42,586 nucleotides of DNA, from contig JAPLMX010000046.1 in NCBI GenBank assembly GCA_026386805.1, forward strand, positions 1 to 42,586, in the 5' to 3' direction. The stretch is from Phycisphaerae bacterium (GTDB lineage Bacteria; Planctomycetota; Phycisphaerae; Sedimentisphaerales; Anaerobacaceae). Below are positions 6,368 through 14,827 of the stretch, in pieces (within the stretch, counting starts at the first letter, position 1; every line of letters starts with the position of its first letter). Under the pieces are notes generated by a model. That model was given only the letters and a program-made list of their open reading frames with translations. It did not search any database and was not told the DNA's origin. Both the position numbers and the translations under genes were made by a program.

Positions 6368-9300
6368 CTATTCTTTCGCCCCGTGCTTACGGAGCACCTC
6401 GGCGATTTCGGTGTGACCTCGCTGCTCCGCCAAGTCCAGAGCAGTGTGACCTCGATAGTTCCGAATGTTCGCATCCGCCCCCCTAGCGATCAGGAGTTCC
6501 ACCATCTCCTTGTGTCCTGCAAAGGCTGCACTGTGCAGTGGCGTCGTCCAGTGTTCGTTCGTGGTCTTCGCGTTGATATCCGCACCCTTGGCGATGAGCA
6601 GTTCTGCCACCTCGCGGCGGCCCGCTGCTGCCGCACCATGCAACGGCGTGTTTCCCCGCTTGTCTTTGACGTTGACATCGAGGCCTTTGGAGATGAGTAA
6701 CTCCACCAGGTGAGCTGCGCCTGCCTGAGCCGCCTGATGCAGCGGCGTCCGCTCATCGATTGTCTTGGCGTCAACAGTGGCGCCTTTGCCGATGAGGTAT
6801 GCGGCCACCTCTTCCTGGCCCGTCGAAGCAGCCCAGTACAGGGGCGTCCAGCCGAATTCGTCCTTTGCATTGGGGTCGGCTCCCTGCTCCACGAGACTTT
6901 TCACTCGGGCGAGATTCCCCACACACGCGGCGAGCGGAAGCGTGGAAACATCAGTGCCCTTGCTGGCGAAGATCTCGACCAGATCGCGATTCCCTTGCGA
7001 AGCCGCAAGGCGAAAGGCTGTCCAGCCGAACTGGGTTTTAACGTCGAATTTGGCTCCATGATCAACCAGGAGCTTGACGGTATTGACATCTTTGGTATTG
7101 ACATCTTTAATCGCGACCGCAATGAAAAGTGGCGGGTAGTCATCCCTTGGCGTGTAGCTGACATCGGCGCCTTTGGTCACGAGGAGCTTCACTGTGTCCT
7201 GATCTTCATTCCAGATCGCGTAGTATAGGGGCGTATAGCCCTTCCCGTCCTTGGCGTTGATGTCTGCCCCACGTGAGAGGAGCAGTTCAGCCACGTCCTT
7301 GCGTTCGTTGCCGACCGCCACGTGCAGGGCCGTCCGGCCGTCTGTGTCTTTGGCATTGACGTCAGCACCCTTTTCGAGGCAACCTCGCACTCTATCCACA
7401 TCTCCGCAACTGACGGCTGTAAGAATAGAACCCTCCGCATCTTTGGCTATCAGGAGTTCAACGATGTCCTTGCGGTTACGGCTCAGAGCAGAATCAAGGG
7501 GCGTCTGACCATTACTATTCTTGACGTTGACATCCGCTCCTTTGGAAATCAGTAGTTCGGCCACATCCCTATTGCCAGCCGCGATTGCATTAAAGAGAGG
7601 TGTTTGGCCACGCGAGTTCTTGACATTTACGCCGCCGCCTTTGGCAATAAGCAGCTCCATCGCTTGTTTCTGGTTATTTTGAGCTGCGTAGTGCAAAGGC
7701 GCATGTCCATGGCCATCTAACTTGTTGACATCACCGCCTTCCTGAATATATGCCTCTATTCTCGCTAAGTCTCCCATATAAGCAGCGAAGTGGATGGGCG
7801 CACCCTGCACCGACTGCTGACCCTCGAGTTGAGGCTCCTGATCACCACCCAGGGACCTTGCCGTACTCGCAGTTCCGTATTCATCGGCCCCGATGTCGTA
7901 GCCGGCACCCATGGGTCTATGCTCGCCATCCATGTCGTCGCTGACCAACCCAGGGACTCCGCGATCTATGCAGAGCGAACCAGCGACCAGGTGCATGGAC
8001 CTGTCAAGGCCTGGTCCCTCGAGGGTGTAGCCATTACCCGAGATGTTGGCGTTGGCGCCATTAAAGGTCGAGGTAGTCTTTGCGGTGCGGCCATACAGGG
8101 CCACGGTTTCGGTATTCTCAGTCATACTGAAGCCGAACCCGGGAGGGTAGCCGTTAGCAGAAAAATCGGCATAGAAAGCATTGTTCTTCACGATGAGACT
8201 AGCCTCCGCCCCGCTTCCAACATTAATAGCGTAATTTGGACCTGGGAATGGGCAAATAAGGTTGTTCTTTATTTCAACGCCATAAGTGCTGCTACCAGCA
8301 ACATATATGTTTTGCTTTTGTTTGTTGCCGTAGAAAGTGTTGTGGTATATTCTTGAATTGTGTGAATATGCAAAGTCCAACACACCTCTGACGTCCTCAA
8401 GATTCTGTAGCGAATTGTCATAGAAAAAGTTGTTGCGGATGGTGTTGGAGAGGTTCAAGTTCTCAAAGGCGACTATACTAAGAGACAAGATGCCTCTGTT
8501 GTTGTAGACCTTATTTCCTTCGAAAAGTGAGCTATACATCCAGTTGTTAGCCTGATTCCCTTTGAATTCTATTAGTTGCCCTGTATTGTCGTGAAAGCTG
8601 TTACTAATGATCTGGAGCTTCTGTCCGCCTACGATAGAACTGGCCTCGGGGCCGAGCACAAGGAGTCCCTTCAACCAGCCGGTGCCGCTTTCAGTGTCAC
8701 GAAAATTCTTGACTTCATTGTTGCGGAAAATACTGTCGACATGGAAAAAGTAAATTGCTACCGTGTTCCTGACATCATAGGTTTGGCCAAGGCCGTCAAA
8801 CACACAGTCCTCAACAATCATTTGGCCCATAGCCTGGTTGTTCTCGTTGATTATGAATAGACAATTCTCGGTGGTAGTATCGGTACCGGTTGCGTTGTTG
8901 GACATGGCAAAGCCCTGGATAGTCACATAGCTGTTATTGCCGTCCTTTTGGCCGTCTCCGCCGATATTGAAAGCCCGTTTACCTGCGGCAGTGGGGTATA
9001 CTGTCGGCCTTCCGCTGAGCGCGGGATTCTTTCTTATCGTGAGAGTGGCGGATGCGTTCGTGCGGAAATCTGCGATCGTTACGGCGTCATCATAGGTAGC
9101 GGTATCATCAACCTGGATGACCCAGGGGCCCTCATGGGCATCTGTCTTGACTGCCTTCAAGGCATCACTGATATTATGCCAGCATACGCTTGGAGCAGGG
9201 AAAGGAGTAGAATAGTTCTGATACGCAGTTCCAACATTACTGGGCGCTGCAGCCGAATTCACATGGTAGTACCAGGGCCCGGTAAAGGTCCCGGTGATCT

Positions 9301-10879
9301 TGACTGGAGACCCTGTCAGATCCTCTCCCCCCGTAGTGACTTCGATGGTATTGGCGCCAATGGAAATGTAATCCCCTACCGCAACGCTCGGAGCGGTCCC
9401 GCTGGCATTGGAAAGAGTGATAAGCAGGGTGTCGTTAGGGCACTTGGTCGAACCCCATGAGGCGCCTCCGAAGTGGCCGCTGCCGTCCAGCCACGAATGC
9501 GAATTGGACAAACGAAGGACAGCATCAACATTGCTTGAGGTGATGTTGTAGCCGTTTGTCCGGGTATCCAAGGTAATGACGACCCTATCCCCTGTCTGTA
9601 TGCCTCGACCCTGCGCGGAGTGGTCATTTGCTATGGCGGAGACCATGGAAGGAGGGACATATTCTACCAGTGCCCAGAGAGAGGTAACATGGACCTCCGG
9701 CTTGGCGTCCGGCGATTGAACCACGATCTGGGTGGTATTAAGGCGATCTGCGGTCCACGGATTGGTGGACTGGGGATCAGCATAGACAGCGAGTTTGTAG
9801 TTCCTGGGGACAGTGGCATTGTGTGTTGAGAATGTTGCATCTGCAATGGTCGTGGTGCTTGAATTCACCTGGTCCCCTGATGCCTGGGACTTGATTCCGA
9901 CAGAATAGGAGCACGATGATCCGGAAGCCGCCGCGACACGGGCGCCCACCTGTACGAGCTTTATTCTGTCGTCTTTGGTAATCGTGGCAGCATCCGCGAT
10001 GTTGACACTTAGCTTATCGTTGGTGCCAGTCAGCCTCCAATAGCCCGACGCATCATCAGGAGGTACCTCATTGACCATCTCCCATCCTGCCTTGCCAGGG
10101 GTCGGCCCGGATTCACCCGAGGCGCTGTCGCCTGCGGCATTAGGCATAAGAACCACTATCTTGCCTAGCCCGGGGAATTCATTCTCACCCACACCGTTTT
10201 GGTCGTTGATCGCGACATCATCAAAATGGAAATCCGGCGTGCCGCCGGTGATGGCAACGGTACTGCCTAACCTGAGCTTTGCCACTGTGCCCAACGTCTC
10301 TTTGAGCGACGCAGCAAAGGAAGTTCCGTCAAGCCTAGCCTGCAGCACATCATAACCGGCAGCATTGAGCGACTGGAATTCCATCTCCACGCAGTGCCAT
10401 AAGTCCTTCACCAATGCCGAAGAATCCGGCCCCACCTGGGCGGCTGCGTTGAACAACTGCAAGGTCCCTGTGCTGGTCAGGCGAAGGGAAGCGCGGGTAG
10501 CCCCAGAGGTGTCGACAATATCCAACACCCTGGCCGTGACTGAGGGGACCGCCGCCACCCGGAAATAGAAGCGGATGAATACATGGGCGTCCGCGTTTGC
10601 GGCAAGCCACTGGTGCTCGATATACCCTGCGGTCAGCGAATTCTGCCGCAGGCTGTAGGAGCCAGAACGGACCGTAGAAGAACTGATGCTCAGACCCGTA
10701 GGAACTGGAACAGCAAATTCGACTCCGTTCGTTAGCGAATTCAATTCAAACCCGCTGGAATAGAGTCTTTCGGCAATGGCAGACGGGGGGAAAGACAAGA
10801 CCCCGCATAGAAAACATAGACAAGCTAAACCACAAGAAGTACTTGGTCTAGAAAGCAATCTACTCGCTGTTTTGGTCAT
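6368..10879 (-). CDS. giant exported lectin-like/parallel beta-helix/ankyrin-repeat fusion protein
   Basis: 1503 residues, with AAGGAGGT just upstream of the ATG. A signal peptide (about 1-36, ending SAIAERL) is followed by a concanavalin-like domain (about 38-235; SGSYSLRQNS, WHCVEMEFQS, LDGTSF). A beta-sandwich/jelly-roll region then leads to a right-handed parallel beta-helix (about 590-1000) with right-handed-helix turns such as NNFFYDNS, YHNTFYGN and IKNNLICP, closing with IDRGVPG ... DIGADEYG. Residues about 1030-1500 are ankyrin repeats (ADVNAKD..G.TPLH.AA). Ankyrin units occur in three blocks, each opening with a GDLARI / GDVDRV / GNLARV unit. Beta-helices of this kind usually bind or cleave polysaccharides; ankyrins are protein-binding scaffolds, rarely exported in bacteria. 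The central part is visibly more AT-rich than its neighbours and holds five of nine CTAG sites in the window. A 15-bp tandem duplication lies at 7079-7108. No lyase active site was recognised. Confidence 0.93.
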   Translation of the reverse strand: MTKTASRLLSRPSTSCGLACLCFLCGVLSFPPSAIAERLYSSGFELNSLTNGVEFAVPVPTGLSISSSTVRSGSYSLRQNSLTAGYIEHQWLAANADAHVFIRFYFRVAAVPSVTARVLDIVDTSGATRASLRLTSTGTLQLFNAAAQVGPDSSALVKDLWHCVEMEFQSLNAAGYDVLQARLDGTSFAASLKETLGTVAKLRLGSTVAITGGTPDFHFDDVAINDQNGVGENEFPGLGKIVVLMPNAAGDSASGESGPTPGKAGWEMVNEVPPDDASGYWRLTGTNDKLSVNIADAATITKDDRIKLVQVGARVAAASGSSCSYSVGIKSQASGDQVNSSTTTIADATFSTHNATVPRNYKLAVYADPQSTNPWTADRLNTTQIVVQSPDAKPEVHVTSLWALVEYVPPSMVSAIANDHSAQGRGIQTGDRVVITLDTRTNGYNITSSNVDAVLRLSNSHSWLDGSGHFGGASWGSTKCPNDTLLITLSNASGTAPSVAVGDYISIGANTIEVTTGGEDLTGSPVKITGTFTGPWYYHVNSAAAPSNVGTAYQNYSTPFPAPSVCWHNISDALKAVKTDAHEGPWVIQVDDTATYDDAVTIADFRTNASATLTIRKNPALSGRPTVYPTAAGKRAFNIGGDGQKDGNNSYVTIQGFAMSNNATGTDTTTENCLFIINENNQAMGQMIVEDCVFDGLGQTYDVRNTVAIYFFHVDSIFRNNEVKNFRDTESGTGWLKGLLVLGPEASSIVGGQKLQIISNSFHDNTGQLIEFKGNQANNWMYSSLFEGNKVYNNRGILSLSIVAFENLNLSNTIRNNFFYDNSLQNLEDVRGVLDFAYSHNSRIYHNTFYGNKQKQNIYVAGSSTYGVEIKNNLICPFPGPNYAINVGSGAEASLIVKNNAFYADFSANGYPPGFGFSMTENTETVALYGRTAKTTSTFNGANANISGNGYTLEGPGLDRSMHLVAGSLCIDRGVPGLVSDDMDGEHRPMGAGYDIGADEYGTASTARSLGGDQEPQLEGQQSVQGAPIHFAAYMGDLARIEAYIQEGGDVNKLDGHGHAPLHYAAQNNQKQAMELLIAKGGGVNVKNSRGQTPLFNAIAAGNRDVAELLISKGADVNVKNSNGQTPLDSALSRNRKDIVELLIAKDAEGSILTAVSCGDVDRVRGCLEKGADVNAKDTDGRTALHVAVGNERKDVAELLLSRGADINAKDGKGYTPLYYAIWNEDQDTVKLLVTKGADVSYTPRDDYPPLFIAVAIKDVNTKDVNTVKLLVDHGAKFDVKTQFGWTAFRLAASQGNRDLVEIFASKGTDVSTLPLAACVGNLARVKSLVEQGADPNAKDEFGWTPLYWAASTGQEEVAAYLIGKGATVDAKTIDERTPLHQAAQAGAAHLVELLISKGLDVNVKDKRGNTPLHGAAAAGRREVAELLIAKGADINAKTTNEHWTTPLHSAAFAGHKEMVELLIARGADANIRNYRGHTALDLAEQRGHTEIAEVLRKHGAKE
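7079..7108. repeat. 15-bp perfect tandem duplication within an ankyrin unit
   Basis: GGTATTGACATCTTT occurs twice back to back (7079-7093, 7094-7108). On the coding strand it duplicates KDVNT in frame, making that ankyrin repeat five residues longer than its siblings. Confidence 0.9.
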
Positions 10880-11431
10880 TGCTACCTCCTTTTTGTTTGT
10901 AGAAGATGACTCAACCCGGCTGTTCGGCAGAAAGAAACGGTGTCAAGTACATTTTCGCGGACGGCAGTTGACGTGGTGTGAAACCACAGATTGTCGGCCC
11001 CAGGATATCGACCACAGCCTTTTCTCCGTCTCACAGAACACCACAGTCTGCGAATCCATAGGCGTATTGTAGGAGCAAGCCGGTGGAAAGGCAAACGGAA
11101 TCGAGTCGGTTGTCGGTAGCCTGTAGTCGGTAGTCAGTAATCAGTTGTCGGTTCTCGGGTGCCAGTGGTTGGTTGTAAGCCCTCTTGCCACAAGAGTTTA
11201 TCAGCGTCCATCGGCGTTCATCTGCGGTTCGACGATCCCTCATTCCTTCGTGTGGCTCATGCTCCTGGCGGTTAGAAACCTGGATTCCTGCCCCATTCGA
11301 CTTCGCTCAGGGCGGAGTTTTGCGAGAATGACAGGGTCGAATCCATGCGGATCGGTGTAACTCCGTGTCCGGCAATGGCTTATCGTCGTACCTGGGTGTC
11401 CAATAAAACCCCCGCATTGTCTGGATTTCAC

Positions 11432-11460
11432 TTGACTGGAAATCGTGGCGCCAGTATGAT
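11432..11460 (+). promoter_or_regulatory. sigma-70-type promoter reading into the repeat region
   Basis: TTGACT (11432-11437), 17-bp spacer, TATGAT (11455-11460); each box matches the consensus at five of six positions. The next downstream gene on this strand starts at 12104, so a transcript would carry an approximately 640-base leader across the four repeats. Confidence 0.55.
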
Positions 11461-11621
11461 AGTTACGCAACGGAACAGTGAGTCATAGATAGTAAACGGT
11501 CAGTTCGGAGGGCTACGTCATGACCGGTAAAGCACAAATCCTCGCCAATCGGCCCACCCAGAGATTGCCGCGTCGCTCCGCTCCTCGCAAGGAGAGGACC
11601 GGACGAGGGGCCAATCATGCG

Positions 11622-11945
11622 AAACAAAGCCAATTTCCGGATGGCCGGGATGAAGGCTAACTGCTGCCCAGGAAAACGGTTATGACGATTCTGCTCGATT
11701 TGCCGGTTGTGAAAAACAAAGCCAATTTCGAGGGCCGGCCCAGCCCGGCTGCGTGTCCTTCGTGGTTTCAGGGTCAGAGTGCTCCCGAAAGGGAGAATGC
11801 CGTGTCTCTGCGGTACAGAGGCGACCCCAATCGTGCAAAACAAAGCCAATTCGTCGCCGACGGAATTCACTGTAACCTCTTTGCAGAAAAGGAGTTGTGC
11901 GAAATCCCTCTCGAAACAGGCCATGAGAAACAAAGCCAATTTCGG
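11622..11945 (+). repeat. four spaced copies of an AACAAAGCCAATTT repeat
   Basis: The core AAACAAAGCCAATT(T)CG occurs at 11622, 11714, 11837 and 11928, so spacings are 92, 123 and 91 bases. The second and fourth copies also share a downstream GGCYGGCCCAGCCSGGC palindrome-like stretch. All copies are on the same strand. Confidence 0.8.
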
Positions 11946-12103
11946 GGGCTGGCCCAGCCGGGCAGAAGGTGTGCACGGCAACACCCTGCCTGTGGCCAAA
12001 CCGGTTTTTAACGTTTGGCGTTTCTCCATTTTCTGTCGCAAAAGGCTCGGCGGGTGCACCATATAACGAGAACGATAATTCTGGGAGTTCGGTAAGGTGT
12101 CTC

Positions 12104-12643
12104 ATGACGGAAAATGACAAGTATTACGTCGAGCGATGTCTGGATGGCCATCCGGATGATTTTCGCCACCTGGTGCGGCGGTACCAGCCGGTCCTGTTGG
12201 CCCATTTGGCCGGCAAATTGGGCAATCGGGACCGGGCTGAGGAGGCCGCCCAGGAAACTTTGGTTCGGGCGTATTTCAAGATGGACAAGCTCAGGAAGCC
12301 TGAATCATTCTTCGCCTGGCTGCTCGGCATCGCCGATCTGGTGGCGAAAGAGCAGCAGCGAAAGGAGTCGATCCGCCGCCGGCGCGAGTCCGTCCGCGCC
12401 TTTGCCGAAGAGGCACCAGAGCCGGAACTCTCCCAGGATTTCGCTCTCGAAGCGGCGGTTGCAGCCCTGCCCGAGGCGTATCGAACGGTGATCCTGCTGC
12501 GATACTACGGCGGACTATTGTGTGCCGGGATCGCCGAGCAGCTCGATATGCCTCTGGGCACGGTTACGAAGACGCTATCGCGGGCCTATGCCCTGCTGCG
12601 GGACTCCCTGCAGCGGCAGACAGGAAGTGAGGTGCAGCAATGA
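12104..12643 (+). CDS. ECF-type RNA polymerase sigma factor (module 1)
   Basis: 179 residues. Region 2 covers about 5-75 (FRHLVRRYQPVLLAHLAGKLGNRDRAEEAAQETLVRAYFKM), region 4 covers about 120-170 (LPEAYRTVILLRYYGGLLCAGIAEQLDMPLGTVTKTLSRAYALLRDSL), with a short acidic linker and no region 3. This is the standard architecture of extracytoplasmic-function sigma factors, which redirect RNA polymerase when released from an anti-sigma factor. The ATG follows GTAAGGTG. The stop overlaps the next ATG by four bases (ATGA), so the anti-sigma protein is translationally coupled. The longer frame from 11969 runs through repeat DNA and was not used. Confidence 0.92.
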   Translation: MTENDKYYVERCLDGHPDDFRHLVRRYQPVLLAHLAGKLGNRDRAEEAAQETLVRAYFKMDKLRKPESFFAWLLGIADLVAKEQQRKESIRRRRESVRAFAEEAPEPELSQDFALEAAVAALPEAYRTVILLRYYGGLLCAGIAEQLDMPLGTVTKTLSRAYALLRDSLQRQTGSEVQQ

Positions 12644-14106
12644 ACTGCGCAGAATGCAGAGAACTGTTGGTTGTGGGTCTTGAGGGGCTGCTGGACGATA
12701 CGCAAAAGCAGGCCGTCGTAGACCATCTCAAGACGTGCAAGGCCTGTCGGGCGGAGTTCAAGGGCTTGCAGACCCTGCGACAACGCTTAGTCGGCAACGG
12801 CAAAGCGCTGGCCCAGAGCAGCCTGGAAGACGAAGTCATGAACCGAATCATTCGTGAACAGAACGTAAGGCTCAAATCGGCCGCCCAAGCCGGAGTGGGC
12901 CTTCATCTCAGGAGACTGATTATGAAAAGCTCAGCGACAAAGATGGCAGTGGCGGCGGCGGTCGTGCTGGCCGCGATCGGCGGAACCTTCTTGTGGACGG
13001 GCACCAAGTCGGGCGTGGCCCTGGCCGACGTGCTGGCAAAAGTCGAGCAGATCCAGGCCTTCATGTACAAGGCGACCATGCACGTGAAAGGCTCCACGCC
13101 GGGAATGCCGCCCGGCGGGATGGACATGGAGATGACCATGCTGATTGCGAACGAGTATGGGATGAAGATGGAGATGAGCTCGTCCGATCCCAGGCTCGGC
13201 CAGGCCATGACCCAACAGATGTACATGCTGCCCCAGCAGAGAACGATCATGGTGCTGATGCCGAGCATGAAGAAGTATATGCGGATGGAGGTCGATGACG
13301 AGATGTTCGAGAAGAAGAGGAAGGAGAACAACGATCCGCGCCTGATGCTCAAGAAGATTCTGGAATGTCAGTACACCGATCTGGGCAAGACCACGCTCGA
13401 CGGGATCGAGGTGCAGGGATTCCAGACCACCGATCCGGCGTACGCCGGTGGCATGGGCGACGTCGATGTCAAGGTGTGGGTGAATATGAAGACCGAGCTG
13501 CCAGTCCGTGTGGACATGAAGATCAAGATGAATGAGCAGATGGAGATGGAGGGCACCCTGCACGACTTCCAATGGGATGTCCCGGTCAGTGCGGCCGAGT
13601 TCGATCCGGTGATTCCGGCGGACTTCACCGCCGGTCCCGGCGACGGTATGAAGATGCCGGCCATGACCGAGGGGACGGCGATTGGGGGATTGAAGCTCTG
13701 TGCCGAGTCCGCCGGCAAGTACCCGGAGGGCCTGGATCTGATGACTCTGATGCAGATGCCGCAGAGCTTCAAAGACAGCCAAACGCAGGCGGCACAGCAG
13801 ATCGGGAAAGATCTCGCTGAGGCGAAGACCGCAGAGAAGCGGACCAAGAAGATGGATGAGCAGGTCAAGAAGATGATAGATGCCATGATGCCCCTGCAGT
13901 CGCTCGGCGGCTTCTACATGACCTTGGTGCAGGAGAAGAAGGAGCCGGCCTACTACGGCAGAGTCGTGAAGCCCGGCGACGCGGCCCAGGTCCTGCTGCG
14001 GTGGAAGACGGCGGAGAACGAGTACCGCGTCATCTTCGGCGACCTCCACGCGATCACGGTCGATGCTGACACGCTGGCCAAGCTCGAAGCCGCCCTGCCC
14101 AAGTAG
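12640..14106 (+). CDS. zinc-finger anti-sigma factor fused to LolA-like domain (module 1)
   Basis: 488 residues. Residues 1-45 are a zf-HC2 anti-sigma domain with the HxxxCxxC zinc motif (DHLKTCKAC) and an upstream CAEC. A transmembrane segment lies at about 102-120 (AVAAAVVLAAIGGTFLW). Outside the membrane, residues about 125-340 resemble LolA/outer-membrane lipoprotein-sorting beta-sheets (ALADVLAKVEQIQAFMYKATM at the start, VWVNMKTELPVRVDMKI later) and are remarkably rich in methionine. A further region of about 150 residues closes the protein (VVKPGDAAQVLLRWKTAENEYRVIFGDL). The expected role is to hold the sigma factor at the membrane until an envelope signal is sensed. A terminator lies at 14134-14162. 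Confidence 0.88.
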   Translation: MNCAECRELLVVGLEGLLDDTQKQAVVDHLKTCKACRAEFKGLQTLRQRLVGNGKALAQSSLEDEVMNRIIREQNVRLKSAAQAGVGLHLRRLIMKSSATKMAVAAAVVLAAIGGTFLWTGTKSGVALADVLAKVEQIQAFMYKATMHVKGSTPGMPPGGMDMEMTMLIANEYGMKMEMSSSDPRLGQAMTQQMYMLPQQRTIMVLMPSMKKYMRMEVDDEMFEKKRKENNDPRLMLKKILECQYTDLGKTTLDGIEVQGFQTTDPAYAGGMGDVDVKVWVNMKTELPVRVDMKIKMNEQMEMEGTLHDFQWDVPVSAAEFDPVIPADFTAGPGDGMKMPAMTEGTAIGGLKLCAESAGKYPEGLDLMTLMQMPQSFKDSQTQAAQQIGKDLAEAKTAEKRTKKMDEQVKKMIDAMMPLQSLGGFYMTLVQEKKEPAYYGRVVKPGDAAQVLLRWKTAENEYRVIFGDLHAITVDADTLAKLEAALPK

Positions 14107-14133
14107 AGCGGGTCTTTGACAATCTGTGGATTC

Positions 14134-14162
14134 AGGCCGGGACGGCGGAGCCCGGCCTTTTT
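14134..14162 (+). terminator. terminator of module 1
   Basis: AGGCCGGG (14134-14141) pairs with CCCGGCCT (14151-14158) across a 9-nt loop, followed by a T run. Nearly identical terminators close modules 2 (16185) and 3 (20301). Confidence 0.85.
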
Positions 14163-14262
14163 GTTGCGCGGACGGTTTTCCCACCGATAGAATGCCAGAG
14201 AGTCAGGTTCTTCAGTAATGCGCGCCCAATAGGACCCTCTATGACTACAGAGCGCTCCGAGG

Positions 14263-14811
14263 TTGCAGCCGAGCCTTGGATTCAAGGAATCGTTTCAAGA
14301 AAGCGGTCCGGAATTGTCCGACAGTCGATTCGAAGAGCTGGTGAACGCCCATGGCCGGCACGTTCTGAACGTTGCCCTGCGGATTGTGGGCGATGCCGAG
14401 TTGGCCAAAGACGTATATCAGGAGGTCTTTCTGGCCATCTGGCAGCGTTGGCATTCGTACGACGGCGCCGTCAATTGGGGTCCGTATCTCTACCGGGTGA
14501 CCGTGCGCAAAGCGCTGGAGCTAGCCCGGGCCCGGCGCTTCGTGCCGGCGTCCCTGGAGGATTATGAGCCTCCGGGTACGGGGGCCGACCCGGATGCGGG
14601 CCTGAGGCTTGATGAGATCCAGCAGAAACTCACGCGATCCTTGGACAAGCTGCCGAAGCACCAGGCCGAAGTGTTCATCCTGTCCTGGATCGAAGGTCTG
14701 GATCATGCGGCCATCGCCGAGATTCTGGGTTGTTCGCGGAACAGTGTTCGTGTGTTGTTGCATCGGGCCGTCAAAGAGCTGGCCCGCGAGATGAGCGAGT
14801 ACCTGAGCTGA
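14263..14811 (+). CDS. ECF-type sigma factor (module 2)
   Basis: Up to 182 residues from TTG at 14263; a second TTG at the L of ELSDSRF would give a more family-like N-terminus, and neither has a convincing ribosome-binding site. Region 2 is at about 22-90 (FEELVNAHGRHVLNVALRIVGDAELAKDVYQEVFLAIWQRW), region 4 at about 125-175 (LPKHQAEVFILSWIEGLDHAAIAEILGCSRNSVRVLLHRAVKEL). It is followed after 16 bases by its presumed anti-sigma gene. The sequence differs clearly from modules 1, 3 and 4, so the modules are not simple recent duplicates. Confidence 0.9.
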   Translation: MQPSLGFKESFQESGPELSDSRFEELVNAHGRHVLNVALRIVGDAELAKDVYQEVFLAIWQRWHSYDGAVNWGPYLYRVTVRKALELARARRFVPASLEDYEPPGTGADPDAGLRLDEIQQKLTRSLDKLPKHQAEVFILSWIEGLDHAAIAEILGCSRNSVRVLLHRAVKELAREMSEYLS

Positions 14812-14827
14812 ATACGACAGGTGAAAT

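Larger units (their letters stand above)
10880..12103. other. 1.2-kb gene-free, repeat-rich region
   Basis: No convincing gene. It holds low-complexity GTCGGTAGTCAGTAATCAGT-type sequence (about 11098-11150), a TCAGCGTCCATCGGCGTTCATCTGCGG repeat-like stretch (about 11199-11228), two degraded GCGAGCGAAGCG-type repeats (about 11295-11332 and 11556-11597), a good sigma-70-like promoter (11432-11460) and four copies of an AACAAAGCCAATTT repeat (11622-11945). The short open frames across the last repeats encode repetitive NKANF/KQSQF peptides and have no ribosome-binding sites, so I treat them as noncoding. Confidence 0.6.

Noticed and set aside
10920..10946. TTGACA on the minus strand upstream of the ankyrin protein gene
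   Set aside because: No -10 box at 16-19 bases; kept only as a possible activator-dependent promoter, not annotated.
11622..11945. CRISPR array
   Set aside because: Only four short, imperfect cores at unequal spacing of 91-123 bases, with no cas genes in the window.
11463..12120. Several 100-200-codon frames across the AACAAAGCCAATTT repeats
   Set aside because: They encode the repeat itself (NKANF, KQSQF peptides) in several frames and both strands, without ribosome-binding sites.
12931..14184. 417-codon open frame on the minus strand
   Set aside because: Antisense to the module 1 anti-sigma gene; His/Leu-rich shadow with no domain.
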